Assembly (NCBI GenBank): GCA_026707045.1
Contig: JAPOXO010000032.1
Location: 1-58,470, forward strand
Direction of reading: 5' to 3'
DNA: 58,470 bases
DNA from: Gammaproteobacteria bacterium
GTDB taxonomy: Bacteria; Pseudomonadota; Gammaproteobacteria; Pseudomonadales; Azotimanducaceae
The notes beneath the pieces were generated by a model. It had not been told where the DNA came from. It saw nothing but the letters and a program-made list of their open reading frames with translations, and searched no databases. Below are positions 33,588 to 42,651 of the stretch, in pieces. The position numbers were made by a program, and so were the translations under genes. How positions within the stretch are numbered: the stretch's first letter is position 1; each line of letters opens with the position of its first letter.

Positions 33588-34109
33588 TTGGAGATGATCA
33601 ACGCCTTCGCACACTTTTGGAATCTCTGCATATTTCGAGGCAGTCCTGTCCACGTTCCTTCCGACAACAATGCAATAGCCGTACTTGTTCTACTCATTAT
33701 TGGACTTTCGTTTCTTGAAGCTCTGATGCTGGCCGGCAGCGGGATGTGGACCTTTTTCGCTGCCACTATGATCGTAAATGTTGTCGTGTTGTCGGCTTTT
33801 TTCTTCGCCCTACAACTTCGAGGAGTCGCGGTTCGATTTCGAAAGACTCTCGCTTCTTACTTAGGTACCCTTGCAATAACGAAAGCTCTCACGACGTTGG
33901 TTATTTGGCTTTCAGCCGACAATGAAGTGTCAGGATTTCTAGTTGCGGGATTCTCGATTTGGAGATTTGCTGTAACCGGATTCATTCTCAAACACTCGTT
34001 AGAGATTTCATTGCTCGTAGGGACGCTCATCGCTTTTGCCTGCTTTGTGTTTGGATCTCTCGTGGTGGTCGTAATCTTTCCGTCGATATTTGCACCCGTA
34101 GCACAATGA
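33588..34109 (+). CDS. Four- to five-TM membrane protein of unknown function
   Basis: This protein of about 173 residues is not recognised with certainty. After a short polar start it has hydrophobic stretches at about 29-50 (AIAVLVLLIIGLSFLEALML), 52-78, 90-110 (LASYLGTLAITKALTTLVIWL), 115-135 and 140-168 (SLLVGTLIAFACFVFGSLVVVVIFP). The spread of about five helices with conserved-looking glycines is reminiscent of small Yip1-like membrane proteins, but this is only an impression. The start is TTG 33588 or ATG 33594; GGAG lies too close to the ATG to help. It stands between divergent pfp and mpl, 25 bases before mpl, so it may be cotranscribed with it. Confidence 0.7.
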   Translation: MEMINAFAHFWNLCIFRGSPVHVPSDNNAIAVLVLLIIGLSFLEALMLAGSGMWTFFAATMIVNVVVLSAFFFALQLRGVAVRFRKTLASYLGTLAITKALTTLVIWLSADNEVSGFLVAGFSIWRFAVTGFILKHSLEISLLVGTLIAFACFVFGSLVVVVIFPSIFAPVAQ

Positions 34110-34134
34110 GTACCTGTGAGCTGAGACACCCGTC

Positions 34135-35553
34135 TTGATTCGAAATTCCGCCACTCCGCCTCGGGTCTACTTCTTAGGTATCGGAGGGACGCTCATGGGC
34201 AACCTAGCGATCCTCGCGAAACAAGCTGGCTACGAAGTTGCAGGATTCGACAAGAAGATTTATCCACCAATGAGCGACCAACTCGCCGCTTCAAACATCG
34301 AAGTGCACGACAATTTCGATTCGTCCCATCTTCAACCTCCTCCCGATGTGGTTGTTGTTGGGAACGCTTCGATGCCTCGAGGAAACCCAGCATTGGAGTA
34401 CACGCTCAATCACGGGCTCAACTATCAGTCTGGAGCTGAGTGGCTCGCTGACACAATCTTGCGCGATCGGCATGTCATCGCCGTATCTGGGACGCATGGG
34501 AAAACTTCAACGACTGCTATGGTCTCTTGGATTCTCCACTGCGCAGGAACAGACCCAGGATTCCTAATCGGCGGGGCCTCAAGAAATTTTGATTACTCTG
34601 CCACCTTAGGGTCAGCTCCGTTTTTCGTCGTGGAGGCCGATGAATACGACACTTCCTATTTCGATAGACGCTCCAAATTCCGACACTACCGACCGAAGAC
34701 TCTGGTAATTGGCAACTTGGAATTCGACCACGCTGACATCTTTGACAGTCTTGATGAGATTAAGTATCAGTTCCAACACTTAGTGCGGGAGATTCCCGCC
34801 AATGGCAGGATCATTGTTCCAGCAAACGACGAGGAAATAGAATCCTTGCTAGAACGGGGATGTTGGACGCCTGTAGAGCGGTTCACGGTGAAACCAAATT
34901 CTGATAGGACACCCCATTCGAGTTCCAATTCAACATACTCTGCGGTACAAATCGCTCCTGACGGCACGTCGTTCGACGTTGTGAGAAATGGGTCGCGGGT
35001 AGGTTCGGTGAATTGGTCCCAGTTTGGCTTGCACAACGTGTCGAACGCAATGTCCGCGATTCTTGCCGCCGAACACTGCGGTGTCGATCCCAAGCAATCA
35101 ACACAATACCTAGCCAGCTTCCACGGCGTGAAGCGACGAATGGAAGTGATTGCCCAGTCAGGCGAAACTACCGTATATAGTGACTTCGCACATCATCCCA
35201 CAGCCATCCTAAGAACTCTTGATGCCCTGAGACAACATGTGGGCAACGCTCATATTCTTGCCGTTGTCGAACCAAGGACTCACACCATGTCTTTGGGTAC
35301 CTATCGCGACAAACTCAAGACTTGCTGTACACCCGCAGACGAAGTCATTTGGTACAGAACAAAAACGATCAAATGGGAGCTTGATGAACTAGCTCAAGAC
35401 AGTACGATTCCTACAAGGGTGTGCTCTAGGATCGAGGAAGTCGTAGACACAATTTGTAGACCAAGGGAGTCGCCCACCCATGTTGTAATAATGAGCAACG
35501 GAGGGTTCGATGGCATTTTTGCGCTGGTGACCAACAGCATGCAGCGTCTCTGA
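34135..35553 (+). CDS. mpl: UDP-N-acetylmuramate:L-Ala-gamma-D-Glu-meso-DAP ligase
   Basis: This 472-residue Mur-ligase family enzyme recycles the murein tripeptide by joining it to UDP-MurNAc. The N-terminal RVYFLGIGGTLMGNLAILAK and AGFDKKIYPPMSDQL are typical of Mpl, not MurC. The ATP site GTHGKTSTTAM lies near residue 119. The central EADEYDTSYFDRRSKFRHYRP is a strong Mpl signature, and DFAHHPTAI occurs in the C-terminal domain. The start is TTG at 34135. The family length is about 450-460. It implies meso-diaminopimelate peptidoglycan, as in Gram-negative bacteria. Confidence 0.95.
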   Translation: MIRNSATPPRVYFLGIGGTLMGNLAILAKQAGYEVAGFDKKIYPPMSDQLAASNIEVHDNFDSSHLQPPPDVVVVGNASMPRGNPALEYTLNHGLNYQSGAEWLADTILRDRHVIAVSGTHGKTSTTAMVSWILHCAGTDPGFLIGGASRNFDYSATLGSAPFFVVEADEYDTSYFDRRSKFRHYRPKTLVIGNLEFDHADIFDSLDEIKYQFQHLVREIPANGRIIVPANDEEIESLLERGCWTPVERFTVKPNSDRTPHSSSNSTYSAVQIAPDGTSFDVVRNGSRVGSVNWSQFGLHNVSNAMSAILAAEHCGVDPKQSTQYLASFHGVKRRMEVIAQSGETTVYSDFAHHPTAILRTLDALRQHVGNAHILAVVEPRTHTMSLGTYRDKLKTCCTPADEVIWYRTKTIKWELDELAQDSTIPTRVCSRIEEVVDTICRPRESPTHVVIMSNGGFDGIFALVTNSMQRL

Positions 35554-35603
35554 CCTGCCCTCAATATTTGCATCTAACTTTATAGTTCGAATCGAGGTCC
35601 AAA

Positions 35604-36536
35604 ATGAATCGCATCGCATACGCACTAATTCTTCTAGCTTCCATTGCGTCGATCAGCGAGGAGGAAGATTGGTATCCATCCAAATACGGAGCAGACGACA
35701 CTCTCGGAGCAATTAACAATCTGTCAGCAGAAGGTGTCGTAAAGGCCGCACAGCTGGTGAAGATCGGAAAGACCTATCCCTTGGGAGTTCTGACCGGTCG
35801 TGAGACTCCTGCATACGGAGCTCGAACTTTCTCACTCACTGTATTGCAAGGCGGCGATGGAACGGGAACGGCTTTCGGAACTAACCGAGCCACGGGAAAC
35901 GACGACTTGATTTTTACTTGGATTGGAATCGGAAGCCAAATTGACGGTCTGGGACACATGGGCATCGATCACGTCTATTACAACGGATTCAAGGCGGAGG
36001 ACATCGTTGCTCCAACCGGTTTGAAAGAGCTCTCAACCGACAAATTGCCGCCCATCGTCACTCGCGGAGTACTCCTCGACATGACGCGCTACTTTGAAAC
36101 ATCCATGCTAGAAGAAGGTACAGCCTACAACAGCAAAGAGATCCAGGAACAGGAGGAAGCACAAGGAATTGAAATTGGGAAAGGCGACGTAGTGTTGTTC
36201 TACACGGGTTGGATAAATCTCCAAGGAGAGGACAATGAACGAATGATGTCTAGTGCACCCGGACTGGGAATGGATGGTGCACAATATTTGGCCGGCAAGG
36301 AAGTGGTCGCTATAGGCTCCGACACTTGGGGATTGGAAGTGGTACCGGCCGAAAATCCAACCGAAGTCTTCCCAGTTCACCCCTACCTCTTAGCCAAACA
36401 GGGAATCTACATTCTGGAGAATATGGACGTTCGTGAACTAGCCAAGGACGAAGGGTGGGAGTTTATGTTTGTTTTAGGTCAACCAAGATTCGAAGGATCA
36501 GTTCAGGCCGTAATCAATCCTGTCGCTATTCGCTGA
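35604..36536 (+). CDS. Exported cyclase-family (kynurenine-formamidase-like) protein
   Basis: This 310-residue protein starts at ATG 35604 with GAGG seven bases upstream. A hydrophobic N-terminus (about 1-18) suggests export. The body matches the cyclase family PF04199: KYGADDTLGAINNLSAEGVVKAA near the start and the metal-site region GIGSQIDGLGHMGIDHVYYNG near residues 112-132. KGDVVLFYTGW and a later IGSDTWGLEVVP complete the fold. The classical HxGTHxDxPxH site is replaced by a GSQxDGLGH form, which I believe marks a large separate subfamily annotated only as 'cyclase'. Its substrate is unknown. Kynurenine formamidase or an amidohydrolase-like role is possible but unproven. Confidence 0.83.
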   Translation: MNRIAYALILLASIASISEEEDWYPSKYGADDTLGAINNLSAEGVVKAAQLVKIGKTYPLGVLTGRETPAYGARTFSLTVLQGGDGTGTAFGTNRATGNDDLIFTWIGIGSQIDGLGHMGIDHVYYNGFKAEDIVAPTGLKELSTDKLPPIVTRGVLLDMTRYFETSMLEEGTAYNSKEIQEQEEAQGIEIGKGDVVLFYTGWINLQGEDNERMMSSAPGLGMDGAQYLAGKEVVAIGSDTWGLEVVPAENPTEVFPVHPYLLAKQGIYILENMDVRELAKDEGWEFMFVLGQPRFEGSVQAVINPVAIR

Positions 36537-36637
36537 CACTAAGCGACGCCTAATGAATGCGGCACCGAGTTCCGCAACAAAAAACCGAGTTTTCGTACCA
36601 TTTAGGCAGAATTTCCAAGAGGATTTTTTGATCACAA

Positions 36638-37018
36638 ATGACTACCAATAGTCATATCGATGTGAGCGTTGAGACTCACTTTCTTTGGCATGAATCAGAC
36701 CCGGCCGACTTAAGGTATGTGTTTGCCTACACAATCACGATCGAAAACCGCGGTTACTCACGATCTCGACTTTTGAATCGGCATTGGTTGATCACCAATG
36801 GAGACGGCTATCAAGAGACTGTAGATGGCCCAGGTGTAATTGGGAAAAAGCCCACGCTCATGCCGGGAGACACTTTCGAGTACACAAGTGGAACGATTCT
36901 CGAAACATCCTTCGGAACGATGGAAGGACACTACGAATTTGAAGATGATCTCGGAAAGAGATTCAAGGTGCCCATCCCTCCTTTCATACTCTCCGTTCCT
37001 GACCACGTCGAGCACTAA
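36638..37018 (+). CDS. apaG: ApaG domain protein
   Basis: This 126-residue all-beta protein aligns along its full length with ApaG. Typical stretches are YVFAYTITIENRGYSRSRLLNRHWLITNG (residues about 28-56), VDGPGVIGKKPTLMPGDTFEYTSGT (about 63-87) and GTMEGHYEF with the final PIPPFILSVP. ApaG mutants in enterobacteria show altered Co2+/Mg2+ handling; the biochemical role is not settled. It is often beside apaH/ksgA, which is not the case here. A GTG start of the TRAP lipoprotein gene follows after 25 bases, so the two may share a transcript. Confidence 0.95.
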   Translation: MTTNSHIDVSVETHFLWHESDPADLRYVFAYTITIENRGYSRSRLLNRHWLITNGDGYQETVDGPGVIGKKPTLMPGDTFEYTSGTILETSFGTMEGHYEFEDDLGKRFKVPIPPFILSVPDHVEH

Positions 37019-37043
37019 GCTTCGGCGTTCCGCAGGAATCTCA

Positions 37044-38114
37044 GTGAAAGCACGAAGAACCATTTCGCATTACGCAGGAATTCACTCCCTCTCTCTAGTG
37101 CTGCTCCTAGGTTGTAGCCAAGGGGGCGCCCAAGAATCTAAGTCACACCAAACTCTTGTAGAGGGTCCCAGAATAAAGTGGGACTTTTCGATTTGGGGAG
37201 CACCGCGACCAGGCACAAAAACCGTCGATGCGTTGGCGGAACGCATCAAAAATCGTACGGACGGAAACTGGACGATCACCGTGCACTATGGAGAAGCTCT
37301 GTCGAAAACACGAGAAAACTTAGATGGAATAGCGATTGGTGCATTCGAGTCAGCCCTGGTTTGCAACTTTTACCATCCTCAAAAAAATCCAGGACTGATG
37401 GTTCTTTCGCTACCGTTTTTGCCCATAGATAGCTGGGAAGACCGAATCGCTGTAAGTGAGGCGGCGTATGAGCATGAGCAAGTAAAGTCCGAAATGAAAA
37501 GATGGGGAGCAATGACATATACGTCTACTTTCATACCAAGTTACGAAATCATGGGACGTGGAGAGCCGCCACTTACCCTTGAAGATTGGAAAGGAATGAA
37601 CGTGCGCGCCGGAGGAGGGCTTGGTGATCTCTTCGCCAAAATTGGCGCTGTCCCCACCAGTACGACCGCAACTGAAGTGTATACGGGCATTCAGCTCGGA
37701 ACCATGGACGCAGCAGCATTTCCGTTTACCTACGCTCATGTCTCCTATCGTCTGCACGAGGTCTCTGACTGGTTTACGAGCAACATGTCTCCTGGTACTG
37801 CGGATTGTCCCGTAGTGTTTTCGATTTCTGCATATCAAAAACTGCCGCAGCAATACAAGGACTTGCTGGTTGAGATCAGAGATTCGATTGCTAATGATCA
37901 GCGACTCGCTTACGAGGAGATTGACCAGGTGAATCTGCCAATGCTTAAGGAAAACCTCCAAGAAATCCGCTACACGGAATCGGAACTCGAAGAATTCAGG
38001 ACGAAATACGCAAGTTTGGTCATCGAGGATTGGGTACGCAAGAACGAACGTTCCTTCGATGCTCGTGGCTTGGTCGAGGCTGTGTTTTCCGCAGTAGGCC
38101 AAGAATACCCCTAA
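37044..38114 (+). CDS. TRAP transporter substrate-binding lipoprotein (DctP family)
   Basis: This is a 356-residue protein from GTG 37044, with AGGA seven bases upstream; the reading frame is open further 5' but there it runs through apaG. The signal peptide ends in LVLLLGCSQGG, a good lipobox, so the protein is probably membrane-tethered. The mature part is a DctP-type binding protein: KIKNRTDGNWTI-like AERIKNRTDGNWTITVHYGE, MVLSLPFLP, the KGMNVRAGGGLGDLFAKIGAVP stretch near residues 178-200 with the ligand arginine, and GTMDAAAFPFTYAH. It feeds the DctQ/DctM permeases encoded directly downstream. The substrate, probably an organic acid, cannot be named. Confidence 0.92.
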   Translation: MKARRTISHYAGIHSLSLVLLLGCSQGGAQESKSHQTLVEGPRIKWDFSIWGAPRPGTKTVDALAERIKNRTDGNWTITVHYGEALSKTRENLDGIAIGAFESALVCNFYHPQKNPGLMVLSLPFLPIDSWEDRIAVSEAAYEHEQVKSEMKRWGAMTYTSTFIPSYEIMGRGEPPLTLEDWKGMNVRAGGGLGDLFAKIGAVPTSTTATEVYTGIQLGTMDAAAFPFTYAHVSYRLHEVSDWFTSNMSPGTADCPVVFSISAYQKLPQQYKDLLVEIRDSIANDQRLAYEEIDQVNLPMLKENLQEIRYTESELEEFRTKYASLVIEDWVRKNERSFDARGLVEAVFSAVGQEYP

Positions 38115-38133
38115 TTTAGTCTAAACCTCTTTC

Positions 38134-38754
38134 ATGTCGTCTTTAGATCTCGAGCTCCAAGACAGGTGGGGCCGTGGTCTGCAAATCGCCGATTCAATGC
38201 TGGGACGCCTTGAAGATGCAACCAATCTCGTAGCCGGCATCCTCGTATTTGGACTGATGCTGCTAGGTGTCAGCCAAGTCGTCTCACGCAATCTTTTCTC
38301 TGCGCCAATCTTTGGCTACATCGACATTGTGGAAGTCTTCATGGTGGGCTTCACGATTTTGTCCATTGCGTATGTTCAAAGATTGGGTGGACATGTACGT
38401 ATGGAAGTACTTCTTTCTGCATTGAAAGGACGAAGACTGTGGATTCTTGAATTGATCTCTTGCACTTTGACTTCGGTCATTGTGGCCGTACTCATCCCTG
38501 GTTCCTATGCGCATTTCAGTCGGGCATTTGAATTCGGGGACAGCACAATGGACGTGGAGCTTGCCGTTTGGCCCGCCAAGCTTGTAGTTCCCGTTGCATT
38601 ATCCGTTTTGCTCGTCAGACTGCTGATACAGTTGATGGGCTACGCACGAATGGTGAGAAACCCGTCTTTGCCGCGCGTCGCAATTCCCACTTCAGCCAGT
38701 TCTGCCGATCGAGCGAAGGAAGAGATCGCAATGGTTCAAGACGTAGAGAAGTAG
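38134..38754 (+). CDS. TRAP transporter small permease (DctQ family)
   Basis: This 206-residue membrane protein has four hydrophobic segments at about 32-52, 63-83, 106-128 and 145-170. Conserved-type DctQ features include GVSQVVSRNLFSAPIFGYIDIVEVFMVGFTILSIAYVQR (about 47-85) and GGHVRMEVL, where the histidine-valine-arginine is usual for the family. It forms the small membrane subunit with the large permease that follows after 30 bases. The C-terminal about 30 residues are a charged cytoplasmic tail. It lies 19 bases after the binding-protein gene. Confidence 0.93.
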   Translation: MSSLDLELQDRWGRGLQIADSMLGRLEDATNLVAGILVFGLMLLGVSQVVSRNLFSAPIFGYIDIVEVFMVGFTILSIAYVQRLGGHVRMEVLLSALKGRRLWILELISCTLTSVIVAVLIPGSYAHFSRAFEFGDSTMDVELAVWPAKLVVPVALSVLLVRLLIQLMGYARMVRNPSLPRVAIPTSASSADRAKEEIAMVQDVEK

Positions 38755-38784
38755 CAGTAAGAGAGCTCCCAAAAGGATGGTACG

Positions 38785-40155
38785 TTGATAGGTTTAGACG
38801 AACTCACCATCGGAATTCTGGGGGTTGTGCTACTCCTGTTCCTTGTGGTGTTGGGAATGCGCATATATGCAGCAGCCGCCCTCACAGGGTTTGTTGGACT
38901 AGTTTGTTTGAAGGGATGGGACATAGCTGTTGCCATCGTGGGAACCATCCCTCATTCGAAGACTGTGTTCTATTCTCTGTCCGTTCTGCCGTTGTTCATC
39001 TTGATTGGTTTCTTTGCGTTTCATGCAGGGCTGACGACAAAGTTATTCGAAACCGCAAAACGCTGGGTGGGCTGGGCACCCGGAGGCCTGGCTGTCGCAA
39101 CCGTGTTCGCGAGTGCGGGTTTTGCTGCCGTATCAGGTGCATCTACGGCAACAGCAGCCGTGTTTTCGAGAGTTGCGGTGCCTCACATGTCGGAACTCGG
39201 TTACAAACCGAGACTAACGGCAGGTGTCATTGCCGCCGGTGGCACTCTGGCATCTTTAATTCCACCATCAGCGATCCTTGTTGTCTACGCAATCATTGTC
39301 GAACAATCTGTCGGCAAATTGCTGCTAGCCGGATTGGTACCGGGCATAGTATCCGTACTGATCTATGTTCTGCTGATCGTAACCATGTGCAAGGTACAGC
39401 CAAATCTAGGGAAGTCGATTAAGGGATTTTCTTGGCGGGAACGCTTTGAGAGCATTCCCGGTTCGCTTCCAATCATTCTGGTTGTAACAATCATTTTCGG
39501 AGCTCTATACACAGGGACTGCCACTCCAACAGAAGCGGGCGCTGTTGGAGCAGCAGTGATCTTTGTTGTCTATGTGTTTCGAGCCCTGCGAGAGAGATCA
39601 GTTCTAAAGTACACCAAAAACTTTCGACTAGCGCTCATGGAGACCGCAAGACTGTCGGTGATGATTTTCACTCTCATTTGGGGAGTCTTTGTCTTCGTTC
39701 GCTTTCTGGGGTATGCGCAACTGCCAATCGCATTCTCGGACTGGATTGTGACCCTAGATGTTGAACCCATTTTCATCATGATCTGCATATTGCTGGCTTA
39801 TGCAGTTCTGGGAATGTTCATGGACGCAATCGGGATGCTCATTCTGACGCTACCAGTGGTATTTCCAGCTGTTATCGCCCTTGGCTATGACCCCATTTGG
39901 TTTGGTGTTCTTGTTGTAAAGATGGCAGAAATATGTTTAATCACGCCTCCAATTGGTCTCAACTGTTTCGTGGTTGCTGGAGTGTCACAAGAGCTTCGGT
40001 CGAGCACTGGAGAATCCCTCGCCATACCGCTTCAAGATGTCTTTCGAGGGATTGCACCATTCTTTGTTGCGGATGTTGTTACCGTCGCAGTCCTTCTAGT
40101 GTTTCCCGACATTGTGCTGTGGCTACCCAATACGATGCAAGAGGCCACTTTTTGA
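38785..40155 (+). CDS. TRAP transporter large permease (DctM family)
   Basis: This 456-residue permease has about 12 membrane segments. Family motifs can be seen: the GASTATAAVFSRVAVPHMSELGY stretch (about 118-140), GTLASLIPPSAILVVYAII (about 153-171), TPTEAGAVGAAVIF (about 250-263) and a C-terminal LITPPIGLNCFVVAGVS near 388-404. The start is TTG at 38785 with AGGATGG upstream. With the lipoprotein and the small permease it makes a complete three-part TRAP system that uses a Na+ or H+ gradient, matching the gradient-building enzymes elsewhere in the window. Confidence 0.95.
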   Translation: MIGLDELTIGILGVVLLLFLVVLGMRIYAAAALTGFVGLVCLKGWDIAVAIVGTIPHSKTVFYSLSVLPLFILIGFFAFHAGLTTKLFETAKRWVGWAPGGLAVATVFASAGFAAVSGASTATAAVFSRVAVPHMSELGYKPRLTAGVIAAGGTLASLIPPSAILVVYAIIVEQSVGKLLLAGLVPGIVSVLIYVLLIVTMCKVQPNLGKSIKGFSWRERFESIPGSLPIILVVTIIFGALYTGTATPTEAGAVGAAVIFVVYVFRALRERSVLKYTKNFRLALMETARLSVMIFTLIWGVFVFVRFLGYAQLPIAFSDWIVTLDVEPIFIMICILLAYAVLGMFMDAIGMLILTLPVVFPAVIALGYDPIWFGVLVVKMAEICLITPPIGLNCFVVAGVSQELRSSTGESLAIPLQDVFRGIAPFFVADVVTVAVLLVFPDIVLWLPNTMQEATF

Positions 40156-40260
40156 ACGCTTGCTTCGAAGACTTTGTGCAATTGGATCGCTTTTAAACTA
40201 GCATTAGGGGTCGGGAGTTCAATCTAATGCCAATTCTTCACGGCAGAAGGGAAATTATTT

Positions 40261-41391
40261 GTGGCTGCGATAGATTCGCTAAACGAGTTTGACGACATTC
40301 GTCCCTACACGGACGACGAACTGCCTGAACGCCTCGCCTCGCTCGTAAGAGATCCCGATCTGGTCCAAATGGCTTGCAGAATTCAGGCTCCCTTTTTGTA
40401 TCGTCTAATGCCTTTGATTGCGCGCTGGATTGTCGGGTCTGCTCTACGACGCCGCTCCAAGAGCATCGGTAACTTGAGCGACCTCCAGTCATTTCTCGCA
40501 AGTTATGTCGAACGCATGGTGAGATCAACCACCGATGGTTTTTCCCACTCCGGTACCGAACACTTGCCCAAGAATGAACCATGCCTCTACGTTTCCAACC
40601 ATCGGGACATCGTGCTGGATTCAATTTTTGTGAACTATGCACTCTGGCAGAGTGGAGTTCCTTTCACCCAGAATGCGGTTGGCGATAACTTGCTTCAAGG
40701 GGGATTGGGTAATGAGCTGATGAGATTGAATCGATCCTTCACCGTAGTCAGAGGAGCAAAGACTCGTCGTGCTCAATATCACGCGTTGCTCAAGACTTCC
40801 AGATACATTCGAAAGACTATTGAACACGGAGAATCCATTTGGATTGCTCAGCGACAAGGACGATCTAAAGATGGACTTGATCGTACCGACCCCGCAATAC
40901 TCAAGATGTTTCAATTAGCCTACCGCGCCGATCAGACGAGCTTTGCCGATTGGCTGAGTCTTGTAAACGTCGTTCCGGTCTCAATATCCTACGAGCTGGA
41001 TCCATGTGCTCCGATGAAAGCACACGAACTCTTTGTGCGAGAAACAACTGGAAGCTACACGAAGGATTTACGCGAGGATTTCCGTAGTATTGCTCAAGGA
41101 ATCAAAGGGTTTAAAGGCAGAGTTCATGTGTCATTTGCCAAAACGATACCTCCTCTGTACTCGAATGCCAACGAATTGGCAGAGAAAATTGACGAGCAAA
41201 TGAATTCGCAAAAGAAGATCTTTGAGACTTACCTTGAAGCTAACCGAATGCTTGTGGACGACAATGCAAACTGCAAGCTGGTTTCGGGCAGAGTCAGGCA
41301 AGAGTTTGAGCAACAGCTAGCCAATACGACCGATGATGAGAAGAGCTTCTTTTTGGTTCAGTATGCGAATCAGCTAGCGAGCGATAATTGA
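40261..41391 (+). CDS. PlsC-like 1-acyl-glycerol-3-phosphate acyltransferase family protein
   Basis: This 376-residue protein has a GTG start. An acyltransferase core begins near residue 95 with the catalytic-type motif YVSNHRDIVLDSIFVNYAL, followed by AVGDNLL, LMRLNRSFTVVRG (motif with conserved Arg/Phe) and WIAQRQGRSKDG (substrate-phosphate site). The motif is HRDxxxD, so the second acidic residue is one position away from the classical HxxxxD; the aspartate two residues after the histidine may take part. The N-terminal about 90 and C-terminal about 130 residues are extra compared with PlsC and helical. Phospholipid or other acyl transfer is likely; the acceptor is uncertain. It stands alone. 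Confidence 0.82.
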   Translation: MAAIDSLNEFDDIRPYTDDELPERLASLVRDPDLVQMACRIQAPFLYRLMPLIARWIVGSALRRRSKSIGNLSDLQSFLASYVERMVRSTTDGFSHSGTEHLPKNEPCLYVSNHRDIVLDSIFVNYALWQSGVPFTQNAVGDNLLQGGLGNELMRLNRSFTVVRGAKTRRAQYHALLKTSRYIRKTIEHGESIWIAQRQGRSKDGLDRTDPAILKMFQLAYRADQTSFADWLSLVNVVPVSISYELDPCAPMKAHELFVRETTGSYTKDLREDFRSIAQGIKGFKGRVHVSFAKTIPPLYSNANELAEKIDEQMNSQKKIFETYLEANRMLVDDNANCKLVSGRVRQEFEQQLANTTDDEKSFFLVQYANQLASDN

Positions 41392-41466
41392 AACCCACTG
41401 AGTGCTACCAAGCCTTTGTCTGAACGTTGACATCATTCATCACACAAAGAATTCGAGGGTGCTTAT

Positions 41467-42615
41467 TCAGGACTCAACGTCTTCCAAATTGCTACCGTCA
41501 CAATAAGTAATCTCCAACCCCTTCAATCTTGTTCGATAAGGATGACGAATACCCGGACCAACCACGAAATTCTTGCCTTTAGGGTAGTGCTTTCTGAATT
41601 CCTCGACAGTTCCTATCGAAATGCGTTCGACGTTGATCTTGCATTCCACTATGTGGTGTTCGTCTCGCTTGGTTCTAACGACGAAATCAATTTCTCTATT
41701 GGACTTGTCCCTCCAGTAGAGAATGTTGTCTATACGATACTGAGTACACAATAGATCAAGAACTAAGTGCTCCCAAAGCAATCCCCGATCTTCAGGCCGA
41801 AGCACATCCCAACCTTTTTCATATGTAACGAAGCCAGTGTCGAACGCATAGCATTTTGGTTGCTTGACGATCTCTCGTCTGCTGCCACCGTGCAGAGGTC
41901 TGATTAACCGAATCAAATACGCTAACTGAAGAAACTCAAGATAACTATAGACGGTTGGTCGACTCAGCCCGGATTCCTGCGAAAGCTTGGAGACATCCAG
42001 TCGTCCACCGCTAAATCGGAGGAGTAGACCGATGAGACTTAGAAAACCAATGCGATTCCTAACTCCAAACAATTCTTGTATGTCTCGAGCGTAGACACTC
42101 TCGAGCCATTCGGAGAAAAACTCTGGATCCTTGTAGGGACTCATCAGAGGCTCGGGCAGGCCTCCGTGGAGCATTCGCCTATCCAAGTTGCTAATTTGAA
42201 ACTCAGATTTACACTCTTGCCACAGAACGGGCAACAGAATGAAGACGTGCTTGCGACCGGTTAGTGAATCCTGGAACTTACGAGAAGCCGAAAGGGTCGA
42301 TGATCCTGTTGCTATGACCTTAAGGTTTGGAAATTCGTCCGATGCAATTTTGAGAAGCAAACTCGGATCGTCCAGTCGATGCACTTCATCGAAAACGACC
42401 GTTGACCCATCCGGCAAGGTTTCGAGAAAAAACTCGGGGTCTTCAAGCTCTCGACGGATAGACGGTAGATCGCAGTTCTTGTATATGGGATCGATCAAAC
42501 TGAGCATTTTGGTCAGCGTCGTCTTTCCCACACGTCGCACGCCAGCGAGCCAGACAATGGAGCGCTTCGACCAAGCTTTTTGAATCTCTCTGATCCAAAA
42601 TTGTCTTAATATCAA
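41467..42615 (-). CDS. AAA ATPase with DUF4143 domain
   Basis: This 382-residue protein has an N-terminal AAA_14 ATPase (about 15-150) with Walker A GVRRVGKTTL near residues 25-34, Walker B VVFDEVHRL near 72-80 and sensor ATGSST near 96-101. A winged-helix part follows (about 185-240, LSQESGLSRPTVYSYLEFL). The C-terminal DUF4143 region (about 230-350) has a nuclease-like REIDFVV...HIVECK pattern. Such proteins are common, patchily distributed and often linked with defence or mobile DNA; their biochemical role is unknown. The only start is TTG at 42615, preceded by a stop. A perfect inverted repeat lies just upstream. The AT-rich flank suggests it may have been acquired by transfer. Confidence 0.88.
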   Translation of the reverse strand: MILRQFWIREIQKAWSKRSIVWLAGVRRVGKTTLTKMLSLIDPIYKNCDLPSIRRELEDPEFFLETLPDGSTVVFDEVHRLDDPSLLLKIASDEFPNLKVIATGSSTLSASRKFQDSLTGRKHVFILLPVLWQECKSEFQISNLDRRMLHGGLPEPLMSPYKDPEFFSEWLESVYARDIQELFGVRNRIGFLSLIGLLLRFSGGRLDVSKLSQESGLSRPTVYSYLEFLQLAYLIRLIRPLHGGSRREIVKQPKCYAFDTGFVTYEKGWDVLRPEDRGLLWEHLVLDLLCTQYRIDNILYWRDKSNREIDFVVRTKRDEHHIVECKINVERISIGTVEEFRKHYPKGKNFVVGPGIRHPYRTRLKGLEITYCDGSNLEDVES

Positions 42616-42619
42616 AATC

Positions 42620-42651
42620 TAATTTACATATAGTCGTCTAAATGTAAATTA
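42620..42651. promoter_or_regulatory. Perfect 10-bp inverted repeat upstream of the AAA/DUF4143 gene
   Basis: TAATTTACAT at 42620-42629 and ATGTAAATTA at 42642-42651 are exact reverse complements separated by 12 bases. The repeat sits four bases upstream of the TTG start of the AAA/DUF4143 ATPase gene, in AT-rich sequence. Position and symmetry are those of an operator for a dimeric DNA-binding protein. The stem could also form in the mRNA leader. No T-run fits a terminator. Confidence 0.5.

Noticed and set aside
38568..39422. A 284-codon plus-strand frame across the TRAP permease junction
   Set aside because: It overlaps two clear permease genes on the same strand in another frame. Its product is Cys/Arg/His-rich with no membrane segments or motifs.
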